From positions 92,195 through 156,194 of the forward strand of contig CACKEA010000004.1 of NCBI GenBank assembly GCA_902599045.1: 64,000 bases of DNA. The letters are read 5' to 3'. The notes under the pieces were generated by a model. It was not told the DNA's origin. It ran no database searches and saw only the letters and a list, made by a program, of their open reading frames with translations. The position numbers and the translations under genes were made by a program. This DNA is from an uncultured Alphaproteobacteria bacterium (GTDB lineage Bacteria > Pseudomonadota > Alphaproteobacteria > HIMB59). This document shows positions 55,694 to 64,000 of this stretch, one piece after another. The first letter of the stretch is position 1; every line of letters begins with the position of its first letter.

Positions 55694-56697
55694 TGGAAGA
55701 CAAATTAAATGATGACATAGGCGAAGCAAAGAGACTTCAACTATGGGAAATGATGCTCAAATTAAGATTGGTTGAAAAAAAAGCATATGATTTATTTCTT
55801 CAAAATTTAATAAAAGGAACAAGCCATTTAGCATTAGGGCAGGAGGCTATAGCTGGTGCATTTGGAGTAGCTCTCCAAGAGGGCGACTATACTTTTTGTA
55901 CGTACAGAGGACATGCCCATACCTTAGCTAGAGGTTCCTCTATCGAAGGTGTCCTAGGAGAATTAATGGGACGACAATGTGGTTTGATGAAGGGCAAAGG
56001 TGGTTCTATGCATCTTACTGATGTTGAAAAAGGTGTAATGGGATCTTACGCTATTATCGGAGCTCACCTTACAATCGCAAATGGAACTGCGTTAGCATCT
56101 AAGTACAACAAGACAAAAGAGGTAAGTGTTTGTTTTTTTGGCGACGGCACTACTAACATAGGAGCATTTCACGAAGCTTTAAATATGGCTAAAATATGGG
56201 ACTTACCGATAGTATTTGTATGTGAGAATAACTTATATATGGAATATACTGCTATTAGTGAAGTTACAGCCGTGGAACATCCCGCAGCAGATAGGGCATC
56301 AGCCTATAGCTTAGATAAAATTATTGTAGATGGTAATGACGCTGATGAAATGTATCGTACAGCTCAAACTGCTATAAAAAAAGCTAGAGATGGTCATGGC
56401 CCTAGTTTAATCGAGGCAAAAACATACAGACATAGCGGGCATTCAAGAGCAGATCCAGGAAAATACAGACCAGATGAAGAGGTAAAAGATTGGATGGAAA
56501 ACAAAGACCCAATTAAAAACTATAGACAAAAACTTTTAGAATTTAATATTGATGAAAAAACAATAACTGGAATAGAGAGTAAAATTCAACAACAGGTTGA
56601 AGAGGCAACAAATATTTCCAAGAATTCTCCGATCCCAGATATTAAAGAAATTTATACTGATGTTTGGGCAGACGGTGGATATAAATGGCACAATTAA
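55693..56697 (+). CDS. ThDP-dependent dehydrogenase E1 alpha (acetoin/pyruvate type)
   Basis: Alpha subunit (334 residues) of a 2-oxo acid or acetoin dehydrogenase E1. The ThDP/Mg motif runs from Gly150-Asp151-Gly152 to Asn179-Asn180 (FFGDGTTNIGAFHEALN ... ENN). YRGHAHTLARG, GKGGSMHL and the loop YRHSGHSRADPGKYR are typical. It closely resembles AcoA/PdhA. TAATG overlap with the M24 gene and a 13-base overlap with the beta gene show tight coupling. Placement inside the iol cluster suggests a diketone-type substrate. Confidence 0.9.
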   Translation: MEDKLNDDIGEAKRLQLWEMMLKLRLVEKKAYDLFLQNLIKGTSHLALGQEAIAGAFGVALQEGDYTFCTYRGHAHTLARGSSIEGVLGELMGRQCGLMKGKGGSMHLTDVEKGVMGSYAIIGAHLTIANGTALASKYNKTKEVSVCFFGDGTTNIGAFHEALNMAKIWDLPIVFVCENNLYMEYTAISEVTAVEHPAADRASAYSLDKIIVDGNDADEMYRTAQTAIKKARDGHGPSLIEAKTYRHSGHSRADPGKYRPDEEVKDWMENKDPIKNYRQKLLEFNIDEKTITGIESKIQQQVEEATNISKNSPIPDIKEIYTDVWADGGYKWHN

Positions 56698-57668
56698 CTT
56701 ATAGAGAGAGTGTTTCACTAGCTATTGCTCAAGCTATGAGAAGAGACCCTAAGGTTTTTTTTATTGGTGAAGATGTTGGAGCAGCGGGAGGTGTTTTTAA
56801 AGCCACTGTTGGTCTTTTAGATGAATTTGGAAAAGAAAGAGTTATGGATGCTCCCATTTCTGAACAAGCCATTCTAGGTGCAGCTATGGGAGCGGCAATG
56901 ACAGGTTTGCGACCAATAGCTGAAATTATGTTTTCTGATTTCTTAGCAGTATGCTGGGATATTATTGCCAATCAAATAGCTAAGACAAGATATATGTCCG
57001 ATGGTCAAATTAATATCCCTTTAGTCATAAGAACCGCAAATGGTGGAGGATCAAAATTTGGTGCTCAGCATTCTCAAAGTTTAGAAAATTGGTCGATGAT
57101 GATACCAGGTTTAAAAGTAGTAGCTCCAAGTTGTTCTAGTGATGTCCTAGGCTTAATGGATGCGTCAGTTAAAGATCCTGATCCAGTGATATTTTATGAA
57201 CATAAATCTCTTTATGCCTCTAAAGAACAATTAGAAAATACAAATTTATCAATTCCATTAGGGCAGGCTAATATACTTCACGAAGGAGCAGATATTACCA
57301 TAATAGGCTTAGCTTTGATGGCACAGCGTTCAAAAAAAGCTGCACAAATTCTAAAGGAAAAACATAATATTAATGCAAAAGTTATAGATCTGAGAACTTT
57401 GGTTCCTCTGGATTTACAGACCATTAAAAGATCTATTATTGAAACTGGACTAGTCATCACTGTAGAAGAAAATCCAAGATTATGTGGATGGGGCGCAGAG
57501 ATTTCATCTCTCATAACCGAGCATTGCTTCTCTAATTTAAAGGGACCAGTTACTCGAGTCACAACACCTCACGTACCTCTTCCTAGTGCTGATATACTAG
57601 AGGATAATACTATCCCTTCAGTAGATTTGATAATTAATGAAGTTATAAAAAAAGTAAAAGGAGAATAG
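56685..57668 (+). CDS. ThDP-dependent dehydrogenase E1 beta (acetoin/pyruvate type)
   Basis: Beta subunit (327 residues). LTYRESVSLAIAQAMRRDP starts the pyrimidine domain, FFIGEDVGAAGGVFKATVG contains the conserved Glu-Asp-Val-Gly, DAPISEQAILGAAMGAAM the ThDP-activating Glu, and VITVEENPRLCGWGAEI the C-terminal swivel region. With the alpha gene it would form the alpha2-beta2 E1 that decarboxylates or cleaves a substrate and acylates a lipoyl domain. Confidence 0.9.
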   Translation: MAQLTYRESVSLAIAQAMRRDPKVFFIGEDVGAAGGVFKATVGLLDEFGKERVMDAPISEQAILGAAMGAAMTGLRPIAEIMFSDFLAVCWDIIANQIAKTRYMSDGQINIPLVIRTANGGGSKFGAQHSQSLENWSMMIPGLKVVAPSCSSDVLGLMDASVKDPDPVIFYEHKSLYASKEQLENTNLSIPLGQANILHEGADITIIGLALMAQRSKKAAQILKEKHNINAKVIDLRTLVPLDLQTIKRSIIETGLVITVEENPRLCGWGAEISSLITEHCFSNLKGPVTRVTTPHVPLPSADILEDNTIPSVDLIINEVIKKVKGE

Positions 57669-57670
57669 CT

Positions 57671-57898
57671 ATGGAAATAATAATGCCCTCACTTGGTGAG
57701 ACAGTTGATGAAGGAAAAGTCATAAAATGGCATAAAAATGTTGGAGATGAAATTAAAGAAGGAGATATTTTATGTGAGGTTGAAACAGATAAGACTGCTG
57801 CTGAAATTCCGTCAACAGTAAATGGAACACTAACTGAAATCACGGCACCTGAGGGAGAAACAATACCTGTCGGCGGCAAAATTGCTACTGTAGAATAA
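57671..57898 (+). CDS. Free-standing lipoyl domain protein
   Basis: 75-residue protein consisting of one lipoyl/biotinyl domain: IIMPSLGETVDEGKVIKWH at the start, EVETDKTAAEIPS with the lipoylation lysine Lys41, and TIPVGGKIATVE at the end. E2 proteins normally continue with E1/E3-binding and acyltransferase domains; here the frame stops after the domain and the aldehyde dehydrogenase gene follows. Two bases separate it from E1 beta. It may act as an acyl/electron carrier for the E1 pair. Confidence 0.88.
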   Translation: MEIIMPSLGETVDEGKVIKWHKNVGDEIKEGDILCEVETDKTAAEIPSTVNGTLTEITAPEGETIPVGGKIATVE

Positions 57899-57922
57899 TT
57901 TATGAAATGCTATATTTAAAAT

Positions 57923-59380
57923 ATGAAGATTACAGAGTCAAAATTTTATAGAGATAAATGTTATATTAATGGAGAATGGATTACATCTGACTCCGGCGAA
58001 ACTATCTCAGTTAACAATCCTGCAACTTTAGAAGAAATTGGAACTGTCCCTAAATGTGAAACAGCTGAGACTAAAAGAGCCATAGAAGCTGCAAATGAAG
58101 CTTGGCCAGAGTGGAGAGCAAAGTCAGCAAGACAGCGCTCAGATATTCTTCGAAAATGGTTTGATCTTATGATCCAAAACAAAGAAGAATTGGCTCAAAT
58201 GATGACTATTGAACAAGGAAAACCTATTAATGAATCTAGAGGTGAAATTGGCTATGGTGCATCCTTTGTGGAGTGGTTCTCAGAGGAAGCTAAAAGAGTT
58301 TATGGAGATACAATTCCTGATCCCATGACCGATCGAAGAATTGTAGTTCTCAAACAGCCAGTTGGTGTTGTAGCATCGATTACTCCTTGGAATTTTCCAA
58401 ATGCTATGATTACAAGAAAATGTGCGCCAGCTTTGGCTGTCGGTTGTCCTGTTGTTATTAAACCAGCAAGTCAAACTCCTTTTTCAGCATTAGCACTTGC
58501 CGTTTTAGCTGAGGAGGCTGGCTTTCCTAAAGGCACTTTGAATGTTATTACAGGAAAAGCATCGGCTATCGGTGATGAATTAGCTTCTAACCCAATTGTC
58601 AGGAAACTCTCTTTTACCGGGTCCACTGAAATTGGAAAAATTTTGTTACAAAAATGCTCAGGCACAGTCAAAAAAGTCTCAATGGAATTGGGTGGTCACG
58701 CTCCCTTTATAGTTTTTGATGATGCTAATATAGACGATGCAGTTGCAGGTGCTATGCAGAGTAAATTTAGAAATACAGGTCAAACCTGTGTTTGTGCAAA
58801 TCGTATTTATGTTCAAGAAAAAGTTCATGAGGAATTTTGTAAAAAGTTCGTAGATGCGGTCTCTAAAATGAAAGTTGGAGATGGACTCAATGAAGAAAAT
58901 TCCTCTGGTCCGATGATCGATGAACATTCTTTGAGCAAAGTTGAAGAGCATGTAGAAGATGCTGTTGCATATGGTGCAAAAGTAGCAATAGGAGGTGCAA
59001 GGCACTCTCTGGGATTGAATTTTTATCAACCCACAATCTTAACTGATGTAACCCCACAAGCTAAAATTACAACTGAGGAAACCTTTGGCCCTGTTGCACC
59101 TATATATAAATTTAAAGACGAAAAAGAAGTTATTGATTTAGCAAATAACTCTCCTTATGGACTAGCTTCATATTTTTATTCAAGAGATATAGGAAGAATT
59201 TGGAGAGTTGCAGAAGCTCTTGAGTACGGAATGGTTGGTGTAAATACTGGTTTAACCTCAAAAGCGGAGGCTCCATTTGGTGGAATTAAAGAGTCAGGCC
59301 TTGGAAGAGAAGGTTCAAAATATGGTATTGATGATTTTATTGAAATAAAATACGTCAATATGTGCGGCTTAGATAAATAA
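57923..59380 (+). CDS. NAD(P)-dependent aldehyde dehydrogenase (succinate-semialdehyde type)
   Basis: 485 residues. TPWNFPNAMITRKCAPALA and VIKPASQTP bind the cofactor (Lys180), FTGSTEIGK follows, and the catalytic Glu255 (MELGGHAP) and Cys289 (NTGQTCVCANR) are in place. It groups by motif with GabD and not with the CoA-acylating IolA. In this operon it could oxidise malonate semialdehyde, the product of IolJ, or another aldehyde released by the E1 module. Confidence 0.88.
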   Translation: MKITESKFYRDKCYINGEWITSDSGETISVNNPATLEEIGTVPKCETAETKRAIEAANEAWPEWRAKSARQRSDILRKWFDLMIQNKEELAQMMTIEQGKPINESRGEIGYGASFVEWFSEEAKRVYGDTIPDPMTDRRIVVLKQPVGVVASITPWNFPNAMITRKCAPALAVGCPVVIKPASQTPFSALALAVLAEEAGFPKGTLNVITGKASAIGDELASNPIVRKLSFTGSTEIGKILLQKCSGTVKKVSMELGGHAPFIVFDDANIDDAVAGAMQSKFRNTGQTCVCANRIYVQEKVHEEFCKKFVDAVSKMKVGDGLNEENSSGPMIDEHSLSKVEEHVEDAVAYGAKVAIGGARHSLGLNFYQPTILTDVTPQAKITTEETFGPVAPIYKFKDEKEVIDLANNSPYGLASYFYSRDIGRIWRVAEALEYGMVGVNTGLTSKAEAPFGGIKESGLGREGSKYGIDDFIEIKYVNMCGLDK

Positions 59381-59389
59381 AAATATTTA

Positions 59390-60547
59390 ATGAGCAAAGT
59401 CTTCAAGGTTGGATTAATAGGTTGTGGTCATATATCCGAAACTTATTTTCGAGGTCACGATTACTTTAATAATTTTAAAATTACTAAATGTGCAGATATT
59501 AATTCTGAAAATGCACAAAAATGTGCTGACACCTATGATATTACAGCCTGTTCAGTAGATGAAATACTAAAAGACACTGAGATTGAAGTAATTTTAAATT
59601 TAACAATACCCAGAGCACATTATGAAGTTGCAAAACAATCTTTAGAAAATGGAAAGCATGTTTACAGTGAAAAACCTATGGCTGTCAATTTCTCAGACGG
59701 TGAGGAACTTTTAGCACTTTCAAAATCTAAAGGTTTATATATTGGAAACGCTCCCGATACATTTTTGGGTGGGGGTATACAAAAATCGATAGATTTAATT
59801 AATCAAAATAAAATAGGAAATGTTCGACTTGGAAGTGCCATCTTTGCTTATCCAGGCGTCCAATCATATCATCCTAATCCAGAGCCTTGGTTTGCTAATA
59901 ATGAAGGTGGACCGGTAATGGATATGGGGCCATACTACCTTACAGCATTAGTAAATCTTTTGGGACCAGCTAAAAATGTCCATGGAATATCCACTAAAGT
60001 TTTCGAAAAAAGAGTAATTGGGATAGGTCCTAAAAAAGATCAAGAATTTTCTGTCGAGTGTCCAACAAGCTATCTAGTTAACTTAGAATTTCATAACCAA
60101 GCTTTAATTCAAATTACTCTTTCATTTGATGTGGTTACTCATCAGCGCAATCATATTGAGCTTTACGGAGATAGGGGCTCAATGATAGTCCCAGACCCCA
60201 ACATGTTTGGAGGGTCAGTTATGACAAGTAATGATGACTCTGGAATATGGGAAGAGCATAAAACTGATGATTTACCACTTGGGAGAATAAATATTACTAC
60301 TCAAAGCGGAAGAGCTAACGAGTCCCCTACAAATGCAAATTACCGTGGAGTAGGTCTAGCAGAGATGCTTTATTGCATAGAAAATGGCATAAATCATAGG
60401 TGTAATGGCGAACTGTCACTTCATGTTTTAGACATTATTAAATCTACTATGAAGGCAGCAGACTCAAGGACAACACAGGATATTAAAACTTCATGTCAAA
60501 AAGCTGATTACTTCACCCTAGAAGAAATACAAAAAATTCTTAAGTAA
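59390..60547 (+). CDS. Gfo/Idh/MocA oxidoreductase (inositol dehydrogenase-like)
   Basis: 385-residue NAD(P)-dependent dehydrogenase. FKVGLIGCGHISETYF is the nucleotide-binding turn, YSEKPMAVNF the catalytic Lys, GGPVMDMGPYYLTAL the substrate region (Asp). An extended C-terminal domain makes it longer than iolG in this window. In the cluster it may oxidise another inositol stereoisomer such as scyllo- or D-chiro-inositol or a glycosylated inositol. Nine bases behind the aldehyde dehydrogenase. Confidence 0.85.
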   Translation: MSKVFKVGLIGCGHISETYFRGHDYFNNFKITKCADINSENAQKCADTYDITACSVDEILKDTEIEVILNLTIPRAHYEVAKQSLENGKHVYSEKPMAVNFSDGEELLALSKSKGLYIGNAPDTFLGGGIQKSIDLINQNKIGNVRLGSAIFAYPGVQSYHPNPEPWFANNEGGPVMDMGPYYLTALVNLLGPAKNVHGISTKVFEKRVIGIGPKKDQEFSVECPTSYLVNLEFHNQALIQITLSFDVVTHQRNHIELYGDRGSMIVPDPNMFGGSVMTSNDDSGIWEEHKTDDLPLGRINITTQSGRANESPTNANYRGVGLAEMLYCIENGINHRCNGELSLHVLDIIKSTMKAADSRTTQDIKTSCQKADYFTLEEIQKILK

Positions 60548-60580
60548 TATAGATATTTCCTTTAGACTACATTTTCTCAA

Positions 60581-61543
60581 ATGGAATTTAATAAATCAAA
60601 AAAAATACTAGTAATAGGCAGAGCAGGTATGGATATATATCCTGAACCCCCAGGTACTAAAATATCTGAGGTTAAAAATTTTTCTACTCATCTAGGTGGA
60701 TCTGCTGCTAATACCTGTGTGGCTCTATCTCAGTTAGGTGTACAGTCAGATCTTTTGACCTGTGTATCAGAGGATGCCATCGGTGAGTATATTTTTGAAA
60801 AATTGAGGGAATTTAATGTGGGAAGTAACTTTTGTAGAAGAGTAGAAAATAAGTTTCAAACGCAAGTAGCTGTTGTGGAAACTATTCTTGAAAATAATCA
60901 ATCTATTTTATACAGAAATAACTCTTGTGATTTACAGTTAAACAAAAATGATATAGACAATATTAATTTTCAGGATTATTCGGCTGTATTTATTTCTGGC
61001 ACTACTTTGTCTTCTAACCCATCAAGGGACGCAGTATTTTATGCCACTCAAAAGGCATCGTCGCTCAGTATTCCCTTAATTATTGACATGGATTACAGGC
61101 CATACAATTGGGAGTCAGATGAAATTAAGTCAAATATCTATAAAAAAATTATGAATGAAATGGATATTATTATAGGAAATGATTTAGAATTTAATATTGC
61201 AGATAATTCCACAAAAGGTTTTCAATTAGCCAAAAGCTTTATAAATGAGAAACCATCAATTATAATTTACAAAATGGGTCAAAAAGGATCGACTGTTATT
61301 ACTAAAGAAAAAGAACAAAATTTTGGAATATTTAAAGTTGAAGCTATAAAACCAACAGGAGCGGGAGATGCTTTTAATGGGGGTTTTATCAGCTCTATCC
61401 TTCAAGGATATTCTCTGGAGGACTCTATTAAAAGAGGTGCAGCAAACGCAGCTATCGTTGTCACCAAGGTTGGCTGCTCCTCAGCAATGCCAAATACTGA
61501 TGAACTAGAAAATTTTATTAATCAACAAACAATGGAGATATAG
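60581..61543 (+). CDS. iolC: 5-dehydro-2-deoxygluconokinase
   Basis: PfkB-family kinase phosphorylating 2-deoxy-5-keto-gluconate. The N-terminal VIGRAGMDIYPEPPGTKI is diagnostic for IolC, followed by HLGGSAANTCVALSQLG and the catalytic KPTGAGDAFNGGFISS. 320 residues, the usual length of the single-domain form; many proteobacteria have an IolC fused to a DUF2090 aldolase-like domain, absent here. It abuts iolB. Confidence 0.93.
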   Translation: MEFNKSKKILVIGRAGMDIYPEPPGTKISEVKNFSTHLGGSAANTCVALSQLGVQSDLLTCVSEDAIGEYIFEKLREFNVGSNFCRRVENKFQTQVAVVETILENNQSILYRNNSCDLQLNKNDIDNINFQDYSAVFISGTTLSSNPSRDAVFYATQKASSLSIPLIIDMDYRPYNWESDEIKSNIYKKIMNEMDIIIGNDLEFNIADNSTKGFQLAKSFINEKPSIIIYKMGQKGSTVITKEKEQNFGIFKVEAIKPTGAGDAFNGGFISSILQGYSLEDSIKRGAANAAIVVTKVGCSSAMPNTDELENFINQQTMEI

Positions 61544-62386
61544 ATGCATATACCTTACTCAGACAATAAGAATATCGCTTTATTTGGGGAGCAAAATAAA
61601 ACTGTTCCCTTAGTATACTTTAATATTATTAATTTAAAAAAAGGTGAGAGTTATAGTTATAAACTTCCTGAGCATGAAACTAGCGTCGTTCCAGCTACCG
61701 GCATAGTGGAGCTCGAAGTTGATGGTATTAGACTTGGTCAAATTGGCACTAGAAAATCTGACGTTTGGGATGGAGAACCAGAAGGGAGCTACATACCTAC
61801 AAATGCAGAATGTACGATCACATGTCTTTCGGACAGTACGGAGTGTTTTATTGCTGGAGGTATTTATGAGAAAAAATTAGAGGCATTTTTAGTTCAAAAA
61901 AAAGAAATTGATACAGTGCAATATGGATCAGATGATACAAAAACACATCGAAAAATTAAACATATCTTAGGAGCAAAGCATCATGAACAGGTTGGAAGAT
62001 TACTTGTCAATGAACTCTACACAGTTGGAGCTGGTGGCTGGTCAGGTTTTCCTCCACATAAGCATGATACAAATAGACTGCCTAATGAAACACGTCATGA
62101 TGAGGTTTATAATTATCGTTTTAGACCAGGACATGGTTTTGGAGTTCAGGTCATGCAATATGAAGATGACAAAGAAGGTTTTGGTTATCAACTATTTAAT
62201 GGATCTACAATAGCAATAGATAAGGGCTATCACCCATGTGTTGTTGCACCAGGATACGAAATGTACTATTTTACAATTTTAGTTGGTCTTTCCCAAAGAT
62301 CACTTGTTCAATATTTTCAAAAAACTCATGCTTATCAATTAGAAACAATTCCTGGAATTAAGGATATGATAGCTAAATATAAATGA
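61544..62386 (+). CDS. iolB: 5-deoxy-glucuronate isomerase
   Basis: Bicupin isomerase converting 5-deoxy-glucuronate to 2-deoxy-5-keto-gluconate, 280 residues. The family hallmark GAGGWSGFPPHKHD (about 161-174) carries metal-binding His residues, with HDEVYNYRFRPGHGFGVQ and IAIDKGYHPCVVAPGYEMYY following. Presence of IolB requires a supply of 5-deoxy-glucuronate, normally made by IolD. It overlaps iolJ by four bases. Confidence 0.95.
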   Translation: MHIPYSDNKNIALFGEQNKTVPLVYFNIINLKKGESYSYKLPEHETSVVPATGIVELEVDGIRLGQIGTRKSDVWDGEPEGSYIPTNAECTITCLSDSTECFIAGGIYEKKLEAFLVQKKEIDTVQYGSDDTKTHRKIKHILGAKHHEQVGRLLVNELYTVGAGGWSGFPPHKHDTNRLPNETRHDEVYNYRFRPGHGFGVQVMQYEDDKEGFGYQLFNGSTIAIDKGYHPCVVAPGYEMYYFTILVGLSQRSLVQYFQKTHAYQLETIPGIKDMIAKYK

Positions 62387-63213
62387 CGATTGCAAGCCTC
62401 TCAGATGTTTTACAAAAGGCAAAAAAAGATAATTATGCAGTCGCAGGATTAGTTGTACTAGGCTGGGAAGATGCAAGATGCTACGCAGAGACAGCTGATG
62501 AACTTGGGTTACCCGTAATTCTTCAAGCGGGACCAGGTTGTAGAGCAAATACTCCATTACCAGTTTTAGGTAAAATGTTCAGATACTTGGCTGAGCAATC
62601 CTCCAGTCCTGTCGTTTGTCATTTAGATCATGGTTATGCTAAGGAAGAATGTCTAGAGGCTATAGATAATGGATTTACATCTATTATGTTTGATGGGTCT
62701 AAGCTTTCACTCAATGAAAATGTTGAAAAAACAAGAGAAATTGTTGAATTAGCACATAAACAAAATATCTCCGTAGAGGGAGAAATTGGTTTTGTTGGGT
62801 ATAGTGAGGGTGCTAAATCACAAAGCACAGACCCAGAGGAAGCAAAAACTTTTGCTACCTTAACAGAATGTGATGCAATGGCAATTAGCGCAGGTAACGT
62901 ACACTTACAGACCCAAAAATCTTCATCAATTGATATGCAAGTCATAAAGAAAATAGAAACTTTAACAGATGTGCCATTAGTTCTTCATGGAAGTAGTGGG
63001 ATTGAAGACACACTTAAAAGAACAATAGCTAATACCACGAACGTTTGTAAGTTCAACATCGGAACTGAACTCAGGAAAACATTTGGTGATACATTAAGAG
63101 AGGAAGTAATAAAAGACCCAGACACTTATGACCGTATTAAATTAATCAATTCCACAATCCCAAGATTAAAAGAAGTAACAATAAAAGTTTTAGAGAATAT
63201 ATCTAAAATTTAA
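62383..63213 (+). CDS. iolJ: Class II aldolase, IolJ type (6-phospho-5-dehydro-2-deoxygluconate aldolase)
   Basis: Zn-dependent aldolase of the FbaA/KbaY family, 276 residues. VVCHLDHGYAKEECLEAID has His80, Asp82 and His83, EGEIGFVGYSEG the metal-near Glu, AISAGNVHLQTQ and VPLVLHGSSGI the other zinc His residues, and CKFNIGTELRK the phosphate loop. Directly after iolC and iolB it should split the phosphorylated intermediate to DHAP and malonate semialdehyde. Confidence 0.88.
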   Translation: MTIASLSDVLQKAKKDNYAVAGLVVLGWEDARCYAETADELGLPVILQAGPGCRANTPLPVLGKMFRYLAEQSSSPVVCHLDHGYAKEECLEAIDNGFTSIMFDGSKLSLNENVEKTREIVELAHKQNISVEGEIGFVGYSEGAKSQSTDPEEAKTFATLTECDAMAISAGNVHLQTQKSSSIDMQVIKKIETLTDVPLVLHGSSGIEDTLKRTIANTTNVCKFNIGTELRKTFGDTLREEVIKDPDTYDRIKLINSTIPRLKEVTIKVLENISKI

Positions 63214-63219
63214 TCATTA

Positions 63220-64000
63220 ATGATTAAATCTAATACTATTGAAAATAAATTTTTAAGAATAAGGACTCTTAATATTGGAGCTACATTATTTGAAGTTTTT
63301 TATAAAAAGAAAAAAATAAATTTAATACTCAACTTAGGTAATATCTCTTCCTATAAAAATAATAAAAACTACCTAGGCGCAACATGTGGTAGGTATGCAA
63401 ATAGAATTAGAAATAGCCAATTTAAAATTAAGGGTATTAATTACAAATTAACAAGAAATGAGGGAAAAAATATTTTACATGGAGGTAAAAAAGGATTTGA
63501 CTCAAAAATATGGAGTGTTAAAAACTCATCAAAATCTCATATTACTTATAATTATATATCACCGGATAAAGAGGAGGGTTTTCCAGGAGAACTATGCTCC
63601 TCATGCAGATACTCAATCAAAAACTCTGTTCTTAGTATTAATTTAAGTGCAAAAACTACAAAATCCACACATGTAAATTTAGTCAATCATGCATATTGGA
63701 ACCTAGATAAAATTAAAAAGAATGTTTTTGATCATTACGTCCAAATAAATGCTAATCATTATTTAGAAAATGATGATGAAAATATACCTACAGGTAAGGT
63801 GATTAGTGTAGATGGTACAAGCTTTGATTTTAAAAAACCAAGTAAGATTAAAGATAAATTTACCAATAAATTAAACAGTTTTGATGAAAACTTCATTATT
63901 AATAAGAATTCAAAATTTATAGCTAAAATCAAATCTTCTAAAAGTAATATTTCAGTGAGAATTTCCTCAAACCAACCAGGTGTACAATTTTATACAGGTC
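63220..64000 (+). CDS. galM: Aldose 1-epimerase, 3' end outside the window
   Basis: GalM-type mutarotase, 260 residues visible. ATG 63220 is seven bases after iolJ. Family pieces: YLGATCGRYANRI, LTRNEGKNILHGGKKGFDSK (first catalytic His region), STHVNLVNHAYWNLDK (His-x-Tyr-Trp-Asn), and QPGVQFYTG at the window's edge. No stop codon before base 64000. It probably equilibrates anomers of the imported sugar. Confidence 0.9.
   Translation, partial: MIKSNTIENKFLRIRTLNIGATLFEVFYKKKKINLILNLGNISSYKNNKNYLGATCGRYANRIRNSQFKIKGINYKLTRNEGKNILHGGKKGFDSKIWSVKNSSKSHITYNYISPDKEEGFPGELCSSCRYSIKNSVLSINLSAKTTKSTHVNLVNHAYWNLDKIKKNVFDHYVQINANHYLENDDENIPTGKVISVDGTSFDFKKPSKIKDKFTNKLNSFDENFIINKNSKFIAKIKSSKSNISVRISSNQPGVQFYTG

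Noticed and set aside
1..64000. CRISPR arrays, insertion sequences, integrases, prophage genes, replication origin
   Set aside because: No direct-repeat array, transposase, integrase or phage-type gene was recognised on either strand.

Overview
The window is a compact, strongly A+T-rich bacterial chromosome segment with one- and four-base gene overlaps and very short intergenic gaps. Gene content (four-subunit sarcosine oxidase, dimethylglycine dehydrogenase family protein, several ribose/xylose-class (CUT2) sugar ABC transporters, FrcBCA fructose uptake, inositol catabolism) points to a streamlined marine alphaproteobacterium, for example a HIMB59/AEGEAN-169-like or related lineage. That placement is an inference from gene content and composition.

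Layout. (1) 1-4509: translation genes pheS (5' end cut off), pheT and lepA. (2) 4520-9493: a cell-surface glycosylation patch around a tRNA-Ser(GGA) gene, with two GT9 glycosyltransferases, two broken genes (an FkbM-type methyltransferase and a GT32-like sugar transferase), rmuC and a small coiled-coil protein. (3) 9570-22360, all on the minus strand: ROK sugar kinase, 6-phosphofructokinase, an Fe/2-oxoglutarate dioxygenase, sarcosine oxidase BDAG, a dimethylglycine-dehydrogenase-like protein, a MetF-like reductase and a DmdA-like aminomethyltransferase. Together these feed methyl groups of N-methylated glycines into folate C1 metabolism. (4) 22452-35353: monosaccharide catabolism (ribokinase, FucU mutarotase, D-lyxose isomerase, PfkB kinase, DeoC/LacD-like aldolase, xylulokinase) and the frcBCA/frcK fructose system. 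(5) 35433-43261: a divergent locus with a TIM-barrel isomerase, split transketolase and FGGY kinase on one side and a sugar ABC transporter on the other; D-apiose use is a candidate. (6) 43271-64000: an inositol catabolic region (iolG, iolE, iolC, iolB, iolJ, aldehyde dehydrogenases/oxidoreductases, a four-gene ABC transporter, galM at the edge).

The most unusual part is region 6. Its only recognisable regulator is a predicted cytoplasmic fusion of a winged-helix DNA-binding domain to an ABC-type extracellular solute-binding-protein domain. A palindrome ATTCA-N3-TGAAT occurs at three promoters of the region, each time with the -35-like TTGAAT as its right arm; one copy lies between the regulator and the transporter genes. 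No iolD is visible. Where it would be expected there is an operon of an SDR, an M24-fold protein missing a metal ligand, an acetoin/pyruvate-dehydrogenase-type E1 alpha and beta pair, and a free-standing lipoyl domain with no E2 or E3. This makes a replacement of the ThDP enzyme IolD a testable possibility.
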